From: Antitrichia curtipendula
Taxonomy: Eukaryota; Streptophyta; Bryopsida; Hypnales; Leucodontaceae
Assembly: GCA_951230915.1 (NCBI GenBank)
Contig: OX579638.1
Span: 32,030,322-32,094,321 of the forward strand
Reading direction: 5' to 3'
DNA length: 64,000 nt
Below the pieces are notes generated by a model. That model ran no database searches, was not told where the DNA came from, and saw only the letters and a list, made by a program, of their open reading frames with translations. The position numbers were made by a program, and so were the translations under genes. Positions 35,853 to 46,000 of this stretch are shown piece by piece. Within the stretch, counting starts at the first letter, position 1; every line of letters starts with the position of its first letter.

Positions 35853-36480
35853 AGAGCAATATTTTGAAGCACTCCACTACTGTTACAGTTTGTAAAATCT
35901 GATATACGTGATAGTGAAATTGTTCCTATTTTTGGATTTGCAAATCAGGATGGATACGAGTCTTCGTTACGCCCAAACTGTAGGGTTTAAAAGCTTGAAA
36001 GGATTCTACAAATTGTTTTGTTTATAAAAATTGATTTATATTACTTGTGGTATTATTACACTTGATTTGTGGAATTATTGGAATTGCTGAATTATTGTGA
36101 AGTATTAAGTCATTGCAATCGTTAGGCGTCATGCGCAATATCTTTAACAACCTGAAAGATCATGTTATGCTGGAGTAGTGCAGGCGAATGAATTGCAAAT
36201 TGTTCAATTATAAGATTTCTAAGTACAACTTCTGACTGCTAGATTTGTCTGAGCAATGAAGCGTTTTTTGCACAAATCCATACTTGAATTGTGGGACAAC
36301 TGAATAATACTGAGTTTATTACACAATATCCCTCACTGTTCAGTATATGTTACAAATTTAATGGCACTGAACAAATTGATATAAATTTGTTGTTTCTATC
36401 AGACTTAATCCTAAAGTATGTATCATGTGGGGTTACGAGCATGGAGCACCAAAACTGAGGTCCAATGACTTTGGGGCGAT
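35853..36480. other. LEA 3' flank, AT-rich
   Basis: Contains the probable 3' UTR. No other feature is recognised. Confidence 0.4.
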
Positions 36481-37900
36481 ATTTCTTTTGTAATAAGGAA
36501 AGCAACCTATTTTTGATCACTTACTCAAATACACATATCTACAGGGTGGGATTCTTCAATGGGAAAATTTTCTCACGTGTAAAAATAGAATTCAAATGGT
36601 TTCCATAAATATTTAAATTTTTATTTCTCACAACATAATTACTATTAATTTTTCAGTTGAAGATTCTGCTCGACCCATACCGATCACATAGACCTTCCTA
36701 TTTCCGACCACGGGATGGTTGTCAAATCCAACAAGGGCTGGTTGCAATAATGAGAGTCTTGTAGCCAAACATAATGTGTCAAACTTGCAGTGGAGCTGTA
36801 CCATAGTTTATGACTGCTCATTACTTCTTGAACGGAAAGAGAGACTACATCGTGAGAATGGGGGGTTGATCAAGAATGGGTTAGCTCCCATATTCTTAGT
36901 TATACCTTCCTCTGACACCCCTGTTTCAAACTGGCGTTTCCTGTACGTGTTCCAACTTTCTCAAGTCAGTCAAAACTCAAAAGACATGGATCCGCCGTTT
37001 CCCTCAATCCCCCTCAATTAATGAGATTTCGTGCATACAATTCTGGTAATGAAATCTTAAAGGCCCGTCACATTCCACAAGTGGAAAATGCAGAGATGCC
37101 TTGCAATAGAATTCGTTTCATTTGTTTAGAGATATAAAAATGTAGATGCAGCTCCTGAAGGTCCAAATCTGACAACAAAAGACTGAAGTAGCAACTACAT
37201 TTTGTCTTTACTTTTGACAGATGAGATACTATATGCCTATCCTTCGGGCTCGTCCCATTGAGGGACAAATGTCAAAATTTGATAGTTGGTTAATTCAGTT
37301 GAGTCTTGTGACCTATCCCGTGTAATTTGGGTCTTTGATAGGTAACATAAATTCAAATCTTCCGAAGTTGATCAACTGTGGATGAAAGGCCTTATAGTGA
37401 TAAACAAAAGTAAGTATAGATTTGAAACTTTTTCATACAAATAACCATATCATAAGCATTGATGGGCAAAATTTAAAAGTAGATAATTTTATGAAAGTTG
37501 CAATATGGAATATGTATGGGAGGCAACCCATTTATGACCACTTAAAGTAGAGATACATATCTGCAAGGGCAATTTTCTTTAGTGAGGAAATTTTTCCAGT
37601 GTGCAGAAATAGGATTTGGAAGTTGTCCATCATTTTTCAGATTTTTATTTCTCAAAACATAATTAACTATGAGTTTTTAATTTGAAGTTCTATTCAACCC
37701 ATATTAGTTATATAAACCTTCATGTTTCCAACCGAGGATTGTATGCAAAATCCACCAAGGGTTGGTTGCAATGTTGAGAATCTTCTAGCCAATCATAATG
37801 TACTACAATTGTGCCAAGTACTATGCCATAATTGATCCATATTCATCTCTTCTTGTACGGAAAAAAGTGGTGGGGTCATTAGGAATGGTTGCCTTTCTTA
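36480..37900 (+). repeat. Diverged ~1.03-kb-spaced direct duplication
   Basis: 36495-36790 and 37520-37800 are related. Both contain GGCAACC or GCAACC, then CATATCT, TTTTTATTTCTCA[C/A]AACATAATTA, and later the block around GGTTGCAAT...GAGAATCTT/GAGAGTCTT followed by TAGCCAA. Neither copy holds a gene I recognise; the frame at 36719-37021 is not conserved in the second copy. Confidence 0.6.
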
Positions 37901-38079
37901 ACACATTACTATGGAAGTTTTAAAGAAAAATCAATTGTGAGGTGAAAAAAATTACTTTCAAAGTTAGCCATGCCTAAATTTTGGTATTGTGCACCATAAC
38001 TTGGAATTACTTTATATTTTGTCAATTTTTTTTTGTAGAACTCCCAAAAAACTTCAAAAATCCAAATACGCAAAATCGA

Positions 38080-38859
38080 CAATGGCTCTCATATGTATTT
38101 ATACGCTTCAAAAATTGCCATAACTAAATGAGAAATTAGATTCTTTTCAATAAATTTTAGACATGTTGAAGTACAAGTAACACACTTGTATAAATTGATT
38201 TTTTAATTTTCTTAAACAATTTCAATTTTTTCGAGAATTTTATCAAATTTATTAGTGAAAAAAACTTTTAGTAGAAGTAATTTTTTTCCAAGATTCTTTA
38301 GTAAGTAAAATAACAATTATTTTAGAAATTTTTTGGTAAGAATTTCACAAATTTTGAAATTTTATTAAGTGAAATATTTGTAGCTAAAATATGACCCTTA
38401 ATAAATACATTTCTTATATTTCATTTCAAAAAGCTCCAAAAAATCATGAAAAAGATGCATCTATATATTTTTTACATTTACAAAATTCCACAATTTTTGA
38501 ATTGGTGATTTTTGGATTAATTTATAAAAAATATAAATGTTTGGAATAATATTAAATTAGTCATTAATATTTCACTCAATAAAATTTCTAAAAAAAATTC
38601 TAGGAAATTCGAAGAAGAATTGTTATTCCACTTATTGAAGAATCTTGAAAATAAAATTTACTTGTATTAAAAGTTCTTTTTCACTAATAGATTTGATTAA
38701 ATTCTTAAGTAATTATAAATTGCTTAAATATTTTGAATTTTTTTTTTTTGCATGAGTATTACTTGTACCACACCATGTCTAAATTTTGTTGAAAATATCT
38801 AATTAATCAATTAGCCATGGTAATTTTAGTAAGTGTACGAAACATTTTGAGAGCCATTG
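38080..38859. mobile_element. Foldback element (780 bp)
   Basis: CAATGGCTCTCA at the left end is answered by TGAGAGCCATTG at the right end. Inner arm blocks also pair, e.g. ACATGTTGAAGTACAAGTAA against TTACTTGTACCACACCATGT. AT-rich and non-coding. Confidence 0.75.
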
Positions 38860-38900
38860 TAAGTGAATATTAGCATTGCTACTTCAAAAGGGTTTCTACC

Positions 38901-40943
38901 TTAACCCCTAAAGGATGAACATGCATTTTTTGACAGTATAGAATTTTTAGGCACGTACCTATGACTAGAGATTCTCATATTTTTGGCTGAAATTTTAATA
39001 GAAGTTGTGCGCGTGGAATATCTTTCATATGCACTAAATTTCATGAAATTTGGAAATACGAGTAAAAAGTTATGTCCTAATATGTTACTTTTTTCTCGGC
39101 CGGGCAGGCCGAGCAGATTTTTTAAAATCACTTTAATCATAAACAAAAAATTGAAATTGATTTTTTAGAATTATATAAGGTAGAAGGCTCAGAAAGTGCT
39201 CATCTAAGGGAAGAAAGACCCTATGCAAAATTGGGTGGACTCAAAGATTTTTTACATTTTCATGGGAGAAAGAGAAATGAGGAACACAATTGTAAAAGAA
39301 TTACTTTTAATTTTCTGACTTAGAATAAATAAGATATGATTTTTCAAAGTCTGAGGTGCCTAGGTCCCTATTAATGCTCATAGGTGCAATTGTGATGAAT
39401 TAGAACATGCCTTTGAATGGAGCTAGTGAGTTTAAGAATGATCCACTATACGTTTCCATTCAATTCTCTCCCCATTGTAAATCAAAATTTATTGCAACCC
39501 CTAAACGCCCCAGGGTTTCTTCACATAGTTTCAAGTCCATTTCAAAGTGGTGTAACTTTTGCATTTGATGTCTGAATTCAATAAAACTTGTTGAGAAAGT
39601 TGCGCTCTCTCTTCTAGTTTGTGTGGTAAAATTTTCAGATCAATCCAAGATGTACTGATTTCTTGGAAGCCAATCAAACTCACAGGTTCAATTTGAGTTC
39701 ACAAAACTGCATTTGATAGCTGCAACTTTGGGGGCTTGTATCTCCTTCCTCTAATGTTAGTTTTCAATAAATTTTGTTGGATTATGTTTCCCTTGAAGTC
39801 TAATTGTTGTGGTAAGAATTTCATGTCAATTCAAGTTATTTTGAATGTTTGGAAGCAGTTCGAAGTTCAAAATTTTGACATTTTTGGATTACAGTGAACT
39901 TTGGCGGTTTGTTTTTCCTTCACACAATGTCTATTTCCAATAAATTGTTTTTGGTAAAGTTGTGTATACTAGTCTAGTTTGCGTGGTTAAAATTTCACAT
40001 CAATCCAAGAAGTTATGAGTGACTGAGAAGCATTCTAGTAAAAGGAGGTTCAACCTCAGATGTGTTTTTTGCTATTTCAATGCCATTATGCAGGCCTCAC
40101 CAAATCCTAAACTTTATTATGAGCAAAATCACACATGATGGTGAACCATGTTACCTATTCAATAGCCTAAAACCACACACATGGGATGGCGGTTTCTCAG
40201 CACACAAAGTCACTTCCATTTCTGCACTGTTTTGGACACTTTTGTAGGGGCAATTTTTAATGCCCTAATTGTTTTTGAGCCTCCTCCTATATAAGTGGAA
40301 AGCTTTCAATCCTTCCATTTTGACCAATGAGTCAAAAGTTATGAGGAATTTTAGTTTGCAGGGAGTTATGGAATTTCTACTATGAAATAAACTTTGAAGT
40401 CTTTTATCTTATTCAGTTTTCAACATTTTTTGAAAAAAATAAAAACATAGGATGTAGATTGTTTATTACAACATTTCAACCATTGGGATTGGCATTTTCC
40501 AATTCCATACCTAAATTCTTAGTAATTTAGTATTTTGAATCATTCTCTACTTTGTTCACTTACTATTTTTTTCATATATGTTGTAGAATTCCAAATGATG
40601 TGAACTTTTTTAAGCATGTAGCCAACTTGTCTAGAAAAATAATCCAAAGAAGCACCACCATTTTATTCATTTTTTCATAGAAAAGTGAGCTTCTAAAGTG
40701 CAGCTGCCCAGTTTTTTGCAGGATAAAAAAAACAATTTCAGTGATTTTGAATGCTTATATCTTGCAATCCACGCAATGGAAATTTCTGAAATTTTTATCA
40801 CACGTTCTTAAGTCAGAATACTACAAGATCCTACGATTACATGTGTCAAAGAAAGTTTTTTTCAAAAATTTGATACTTGTACTAAAAATGGGAATTCTTG
40901 AGCATGTTCGGTGAAAAAATAGTCATGGAACTTTAGGGGTTAA
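38901..40943. mobile_element. TTAA-flanked CCCCTAAAG element, copy T5 (2,043 bp), split by E6
   Basis: Ends are TTAACCCCTAAAGGATG and GGAACTTTAGGGGTTAA. Outer parts are collinear with T3 in inverted orientation. The continuity of T3 is broken at about 39177 and resumes at about 40290; the extra DNA is E6. Confidence 0.85.
39178..40290. mobile_element. AGGTAG-type element E6 nested in T5 (~1.1 kb)
   Basis: The left end TAAGGTAGAAGGCTCA resembles E2; the right end TGAGCCTCCTCCTATA is roughly its complement. Inside, at 39497, is an isolated ACCCCTAAACGCCCC that resembles a T-family end without TTAA. The interior after 39500 is unlike E1-E5. Confidence 0.6.
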
Positions 40944-41099
40944 GTCTCGAGAAGGCTAGGAGAGAATGAAAAACTTATAGAATATTCCCTCCCCCCCCCC
41001 AAAAAAAATTCAAATTGCTTTTCACATGCAACTTCTACCTTTGAAAGACACGGCCCTTCGTGACTAAGATAATCACCAAAATGCTCCAATTATTGAACT

Positions 41100-41228
41100 A
41101 ATAGGTGCGTTCTTTGTTTCTTTGTAAACAATAGGTCCATTCTTTATTTCTACAATGAACAATAGGTGTACTCTTTGTTTCTACAATAAACAATAGGTGT
41201 GCATGTTCTTTGTTTCTACAGTCAACAA
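41100..41228. repeat. Minisatellite, ~38-bp unit, about four copies
   Basis: Units share AATAGGTG(N)nTTCTTTGTTTCTACA with drift between copies. No coding role is seen. Confidence 0.8.
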
Positions 41229-41811
41229 TGAAATCATCCATTAAACACTTGGGATCATTAGCATTCTTTAAGGGTTAATTTGTCAATGCAAAGTCTCCTC
41301 CCCGCGTTCCAAGACCCAACAAAACCATCTTTATGAGTAATAAAGATTCTTTTTAAGAGGATGTATTTCTATACTCCGTTGAAGAATGTTGAAGAATGTT
41401 ATGGCTGCCAAATGGCGAGGTGACAAGGAAGAAGGTTTTCCTTCAAAGCAAAGAAAGAGTCCCTTTCAATTATGAGACTTTGTCCGCCGGCAATGGAGTT
41501 GCTGAAACATAAATTTAAATCCCTCAGTACCGAGTGGTGAGCTGACACCTAATTCAAGCAATCTACAGTCCACACTGATTCTAGTCCTCCTCACTTCGAA
41601 TGGCGCGCTTCTTCCATATAAGTAATGTCAGGCTGTCTGTAACGTCCATTTTGTAAGTTTATGTAATGCTTTGCGGCTTTTGAAAGTTGTTGCAGATGTC
41701 GTTTGAATCTGTGTAGCATGAGAATTTGCATGTCATACTCCCACTGTAGTCTCTCCACGCACAGTTGGTTTGACCCCACAACCTAAAATCTAAAACCCCA
41801 AAGTCTGACTG
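41229..41811. other. Intergenic, nothing recognised
   Basis: Mixed-composition DNA without convincing frames or terminal repeats. Confidence 0.4.
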
Positions 41812-41814
41812 TAA

Positions 41815-41928
41815 TGTTCGCACTTGGTGTTAAAGCTGTTGTTTACTGAGGGTCTTAGGAATGAATTTTCAACTACTTTTGGATCAGATTCACATGCCAA
41901 ACAACACCTCTAACACCAAGTGGGAACA
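41815..41928. mobile_element. Tourist-like MITE, TAA target duplication (114 bp)
   Basis: TGTTCGCACTTGGTGTTA on the left pairs with TAACACCAAGTGGGAACA on the right; TAA flanks both sides (41812-41814 and 41929-41931). A 3-bp TAA duplication fits PIF/Harbinger. Confidence 0.75.
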
Positions 41929-41931
41929 TAA

Positions 41932-43019
41932 GTCTGGTTATTTGGTCACTATGAATCACTGTGCTATCACTATGTATCACTATGAAATAATCGAGCTACC
42001 AAATGTGGCTATTGGTGATAGGCTTGTTGAATGAGTGATACTCAAACAATGCTTTGCGTATGCACTCTGTGTAAAAGTGTGTGAGTAGGATGTGTTCTAA
42101 AGTGGACAAGGTTACTACCACCCTAATTTGCAATCTGAATATCTTGGGGCCAACTCCAGGAGGGGCACATATTTTTCAGAGGTGTGCGGTTGTTTTACAG
42201 ATCAAACTCAAGTGAAACTATAATTTTCCGATTAAAATTATAATTTATGTGAATTTTTGAAGTGGTCTGCATTGAAATTACACAACCGCCATAGATTGGA
42301 ATCATAAACGTCCCATAAACAACCCATAATCACATTTCCATGTATCTATTGGCACTTATGTATTCACCAATCAAGGATTGACACGTTACCCCTTGTAAAC
42401 ATTAATGCACTGATTTTGTCATAAAATGAATGGATATAAATGAATTTTGCGATGGAATTGGGACCATAAGTAGGATGATGGAAATAGCTAGTTGGCGGAA
42501 ATGGCCTAATCTACCTTATTGAATAAGCGTTAGACTTACAAAATACAAGGTATGTTTATCATTTGGTGTACAGTCTTCATTAGTAAAAGCTTCCCAGTTC
42601 GTCCTCTTGCTCAAGAGTGAACAGAGCATAAAGAGTCTAACAATTCATGTCTTGGAATTTGTTATGATAGAAACAATAAATTAACATCTTAAATCCTTGA
42701 GCGCCCATCACATGTTTACCACAATTTAGACCCTTCTAAACACCTTCCAATCAAATTGTCACCCAAAACAAGATTCACATAAACTAACTGCAGAAATTGG
42801 TAGTAGAGACAAGCTCGGAGCTATATGGAAGTGAATAAATGTTTTGACTAGTTGAAAAGATTTGAAGAGTCAAACAAGGCAATCTTTCACTTATAGAAGG
42901 CCATATTTGAGGCGTTGGGGAGCTCAAGGGTTAATTTCTTCAAAGAAAAATGCAAGCTTATAACTTTCAATCACGGGCTTTGGGTTGAATTTTTACTTTT
43001 TCTTGAGCTAACTTATTAT
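41932..43019. other. Intergenic, nothing recognised
   Basis: Contains imperfect copies of CACTATGAATCACT/CACTATGTATCACT (41950-41985). No gene is seen. Confidence 0.4.
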
Positions 43020-43021
43020 TA

Positions 43022-43102
43022 TTCCCTCTATTTCTAAATAATAAGGGTGATTCTTTTGTGTTTTACAAAGGAGACACCGATATTATTTAGAAACAGAGGG
43101 AG
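43022..43102. mobile_element. Stowaway MITE (81 bp)
   Basis: TTCCCTCTATTTCTAAATAA pairs with TTATTTAGAAACAGAGGGAG, flanked by TA on both sides. Short and non-coding; a typical Stowaway end sequence. Confidence 0.8.
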
Positions 43103-43249
43103 TATTTTTGAATGTCAATTTCATTGCGTCCAATCCAAGGAAACAAGTTGTATGCAATTGCAAATCACTCTTTTGTAATGTAGACTCAAATTTTGACTTT
43201 GGGTGACCAATTTTCAACCCAAGCATGTATGTGAATGCAATTACTGCAT

Positions 43250-43404
43250 CTTTTGAGCTCATTGTCATTGTAACAAACTATCACAATGAACCCAAAAATA
43301 AAATAAAATTGAATCGATTTCATCCCCCCGATAAGTTCAAAAAACAATTTAAATTAAATTAAATTTTTTCGTCCCCCCCCCCCCCCCCCCAATGAGCTCA
43401 AAAG
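43250..43404. mobile_element. Small TIR element with CTTTTGAGCTCATTG ends and poly-C tract
   Basis: CTTTTGAGCTCATTG at 43250 is the exact reverse complement of 43390-43404. It contains an 18-base C run (43373-43390). It directly abuts the T6 element. Confidence 0.65.
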
Positions 43405-43409
43405 AAAAT

Positions 43410-44157
43410 TTAACCCCTAAAGGAAAAAACTGCGTTTTTTGGCAACATAGCGATTTGGGGCAGCTCGCTATGAATGAAGTTCTTAATGTTTTTTTTTGAA
43501 AATTTCACAAAACATGTGCCCTAGGAGTAGCTTTAGGGTCCAACAATTTTCAAAACTTTTGACTACATTGTTAAAAAGTTATAACATGATATGTGATTTT
43601 CATTGCTCGGCGGGCAGCTTGGGCAGCTCAAAAAACTTCCTGAAAAATCACTTTAAAAAAAAGTTTTAAATTTAAATTGGTTCTTTAGGTTTATCTAAGA
43701 GTGGGAAGCTTTGAATCATTCCATTTGGATTAATGAGTCAAAAGTTATGAGGATTTTTAGTTTGCGAGTAGGTATGGTTTTCATGGACTCCATACCTACC
43801 TGCAAACTAAAAATCCTCATAACTTTTGACTCATTAATTCAAATGGAATGATTCAAAGCTTCCCACTCTTAAATAAACCTAAAGAACCAATTTCAAATTT
43901 TTATTTTTTTAAAAAGTGATTTTCAAAGAAGTTTTTTTTGCTGCCCGGGCTGCCCGCCGAGCATTGAAAATGACATACCATGCAATAACTTTTGAACCAT
44001 GTAGTCAAAAGTCATGAAAATTGTTGGGCCTTAAAGATACTCCTTGGGCACTTCTTCTGTGAAAATTTGAGAGAAAATTAAAAAAAATTTCATTCGTAGT
44101 GAGCTGCCCAAAATCGCTATGTTGTCAAAAAACGGTGTTTGGTCCTTTAGGGGTTAA
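43410..44157. mobile_element. TTAA-flanked element T6: full-length palindrome (748 bp)
   Basis: TTAACCCCTAAAGG and CCTTTAGGGGTTAA bound two arms of about 370 bp that are near-perfect inverted copies meeting at 43783/43784 (GGTATGG ... CCATACC). Each arm matches the right half of T3 (CATAACTTTTGACTCATT, GGAATGATTCAAAGCTT). It looks like a head-to-head derivative of a T3-type element. Confidence 0.9.
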
Positions 44158-44229
44158 ATTAGATTGATTATTTTTGTACCCCCGCCATCCCACCCCTTTG
44201 TAATTTTTAGGTAGGGGTGGGGGTGGCAT

Positions 44230-44350
44230 TTGGTATGGGATATATCCCATATCCCTTACACATATCTGTATCTATATCTGTGTCTTATATCCATATTGAA
44301 TCTAAATTTGTATCATATCTATATCCGTACCGTATCCATATCCATATCCA
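44230..44350. repeat. Degenerate CCATAT/ATATCC hexamer tract
   Basis: Imperfect six-base periodic repeat (ATATCTGTATCTATATCTG, CCGTATCCATATCCATATCC). Similar to the tracts at 23600 and 30070. Confidence 0.7.
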
Positions 44351-44399
44351 AAGTTTTTTTTCAAGATCAACGGCATCAAAGGGGGGAGGATTTATTTTT

Positions 44400-44989
44400 T
44401 TAACCCCTAAAACCCTGCTTGTCCCCTTGGGGGACAATTTGGGTCCGAGTAGGTTCCTATTGTCTAAATTTGAAGTGAATTTTTTTGAGATTTTTTGAGG
44501 TTGTGTAGCTTTGCAAGAGCTTTGTGGATATATAATTTTTGTTTCAATCGGATGCCGGATGAAAAAGTTATGGCACAATGAGCAAGAAATGGAGATTGGC
44601 GGGCAGCCTTTAAAAATATTACAAAAAGTCAAAATAATTTTTTAAAATTTTTTTCCCTGAAAGATTATGTTCTTAACTATACGTGAAGCTTTGATTCATT
44701 CTATTTGGACTAGGGATGAGAAAGTTATGGACAATCTTAGTTTTTCGGGCAGTTTAAGCATCTTCTTGAAAAAAAACTTTTTGTTCAACTTTGAATGCTA
44801 ATATCTTCCAATCTGTACGGTGAAATTTGATGAAATTTTTACTACATGATCTCAGATAAGTTAAATACAAGATCCTATGGTTAAATTTCCAAAAAAACAA
44901 AAAAATTGGTTTCCTTAAGTGAATACAACAGAAGTGGTAGTTTTGAGTGTTTTTTTGGCAGAAAACACCCTCGGGATTTTAGGGGTTAA
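44400..44989. mobile_element. TTAA-flanked CCCCTAAAG element, copy T7 (590 bp)
   Basis: Ends are TTAACCCCTAAAACCC and GGGATTTTAGGGGTTAA. Nearly collinear with T2 throughout, including GGATGCCGGATGAAAAAGTT and the right subterminal AAGATCCTATGGTTAAA. Confidence 0.9.
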
Positions 44990-45274
44990 ATAAAAAAATC
45001 AACTGCTCTTAAATTTTTAGGGGGGGGGAGAGAATGGAGGGTTTTCCACTTTTGGGCACATTGTTATCTTGAAATGATTTCCAAGCCCTCTAATTTTTAT
45101 TAAAGTTTGAAATACATAGTCACCCATGGCTCATGGATATGCAAATTTGAAATTCTAGCACTTAGATCTTGAAAGTGGTGAAATTTGTTAATTTGTCTTC
45201 TTTTTTCTTGTGTTTTCTACTGTACATAATGGCTCAGACAAAGATCCTACGGTTACGTTTTTTGTTTTCATTTG

Positions 45275-45345
45275 TTCCCATACAAAAATTTGAACCCACT
45301 AATAGAACAAGTGGCCATGGAGGCCTATCTACTAGACCGTGGACG
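45275..45345 (-). mobile_element. tRNA-like SINE head candidate
   Basis: On the minus strand, TCTAGTAGATAGG resembles an A box and GTGGGTTCAAATT a B box, about 40 bases apart. The cloverleaf is not convincing, so a tRNA-derived SINE relic is more likely than a tRNA gene. Fairly weak evidence. Confidence 0.3.
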
Positions 45346-45454
45346 CTCGTGTTCTAACTTGATCCAACTTCCATTCTTGACTTTCTTTTCTTTTCACAGT
45401 CAATAGTTAGAGGAATCCGAGATTGTTATGAACAACAAGTAAGGTAAAGAGTCG

Positions 45455-45516
45455 GAAGTTTGTGCATGTATTAGTTCTAGAATTACTATAGTTGTTCGAG
45501 TAGCAAGGTACCATCA
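45455..45516 (-). pseudogene. Degraded 18S rRNA fragment (antisense)
   Basis: Read on the minus strand, 45464-45516 matches the conserved 5' domain of plant 18S rRNA (the TAATTCTAGAGCTAATAC region and the TGATGGTACCTTGCTACTCG region). Against the sequence I recall, 53 bases show six differences, all transitions, as expected from decay of methylated rDNA. Weaker similarity continues to about 45400. It ends exactly where the LINE begins. Confidence 0.8.
45502..45516. repeat. Target-site copy 1 (18S), AGCAAGGTACCATCA
   Basis: The last 15 bases of the 18S fragment. Identical 15-mers occur at 52526-52540 and 52765-52779, so they behave as target-site duplications of the LINE insertions. Confidence 0.85.
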
Positions 45517-46000
45517 TCATTCTCGTTCCCCCCACCCACCGTTTTGCTTCGTGTTTTTAGGAAGGCCGCCGCAAGGTGACTTTTTGGCCCTTTTTGCTCG
45601 ATTCGGTGTTGTTAGGTGCTGTTTTTGCTGGAGTTATTGGTTATCTAAAGGCCCGTCCCTCTACAGTCTAAGAGAGGACGTTCTAGCTTTCTGCAGCACC
45701 CTTTTTCATGAGAATCGGCAATTTTTAAATTTTTGGCAGAGCAAACGAAGCGGAGGACGGGTGGTTACTCGGCGGGAAGTTTTCGGGAGTGTGTGTGAGG
45801 TAGGTTTTCTTTGAGACAGCATCGCTTGGGCTGCTGGAGAATTCCCGGGTTCGATCTGTAGAAGACTGAGATCATAGCTGGAGCGACAGAAGTTGGTCGC
45901 TAAAGCCCTAGACTCGCTTTTTTGGTAAAACAGAGGCGTAGTCGCCGTTATTGCATGGTGTTCAGTTGGTTAGATTGGATTCGGTAGACAATTACCAAAT

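Noticed and set aside
40981..41010. Homopolymer C/A runs as a regulatory site
   Set aside because: Simple low-complexity sequence with no supporting context.
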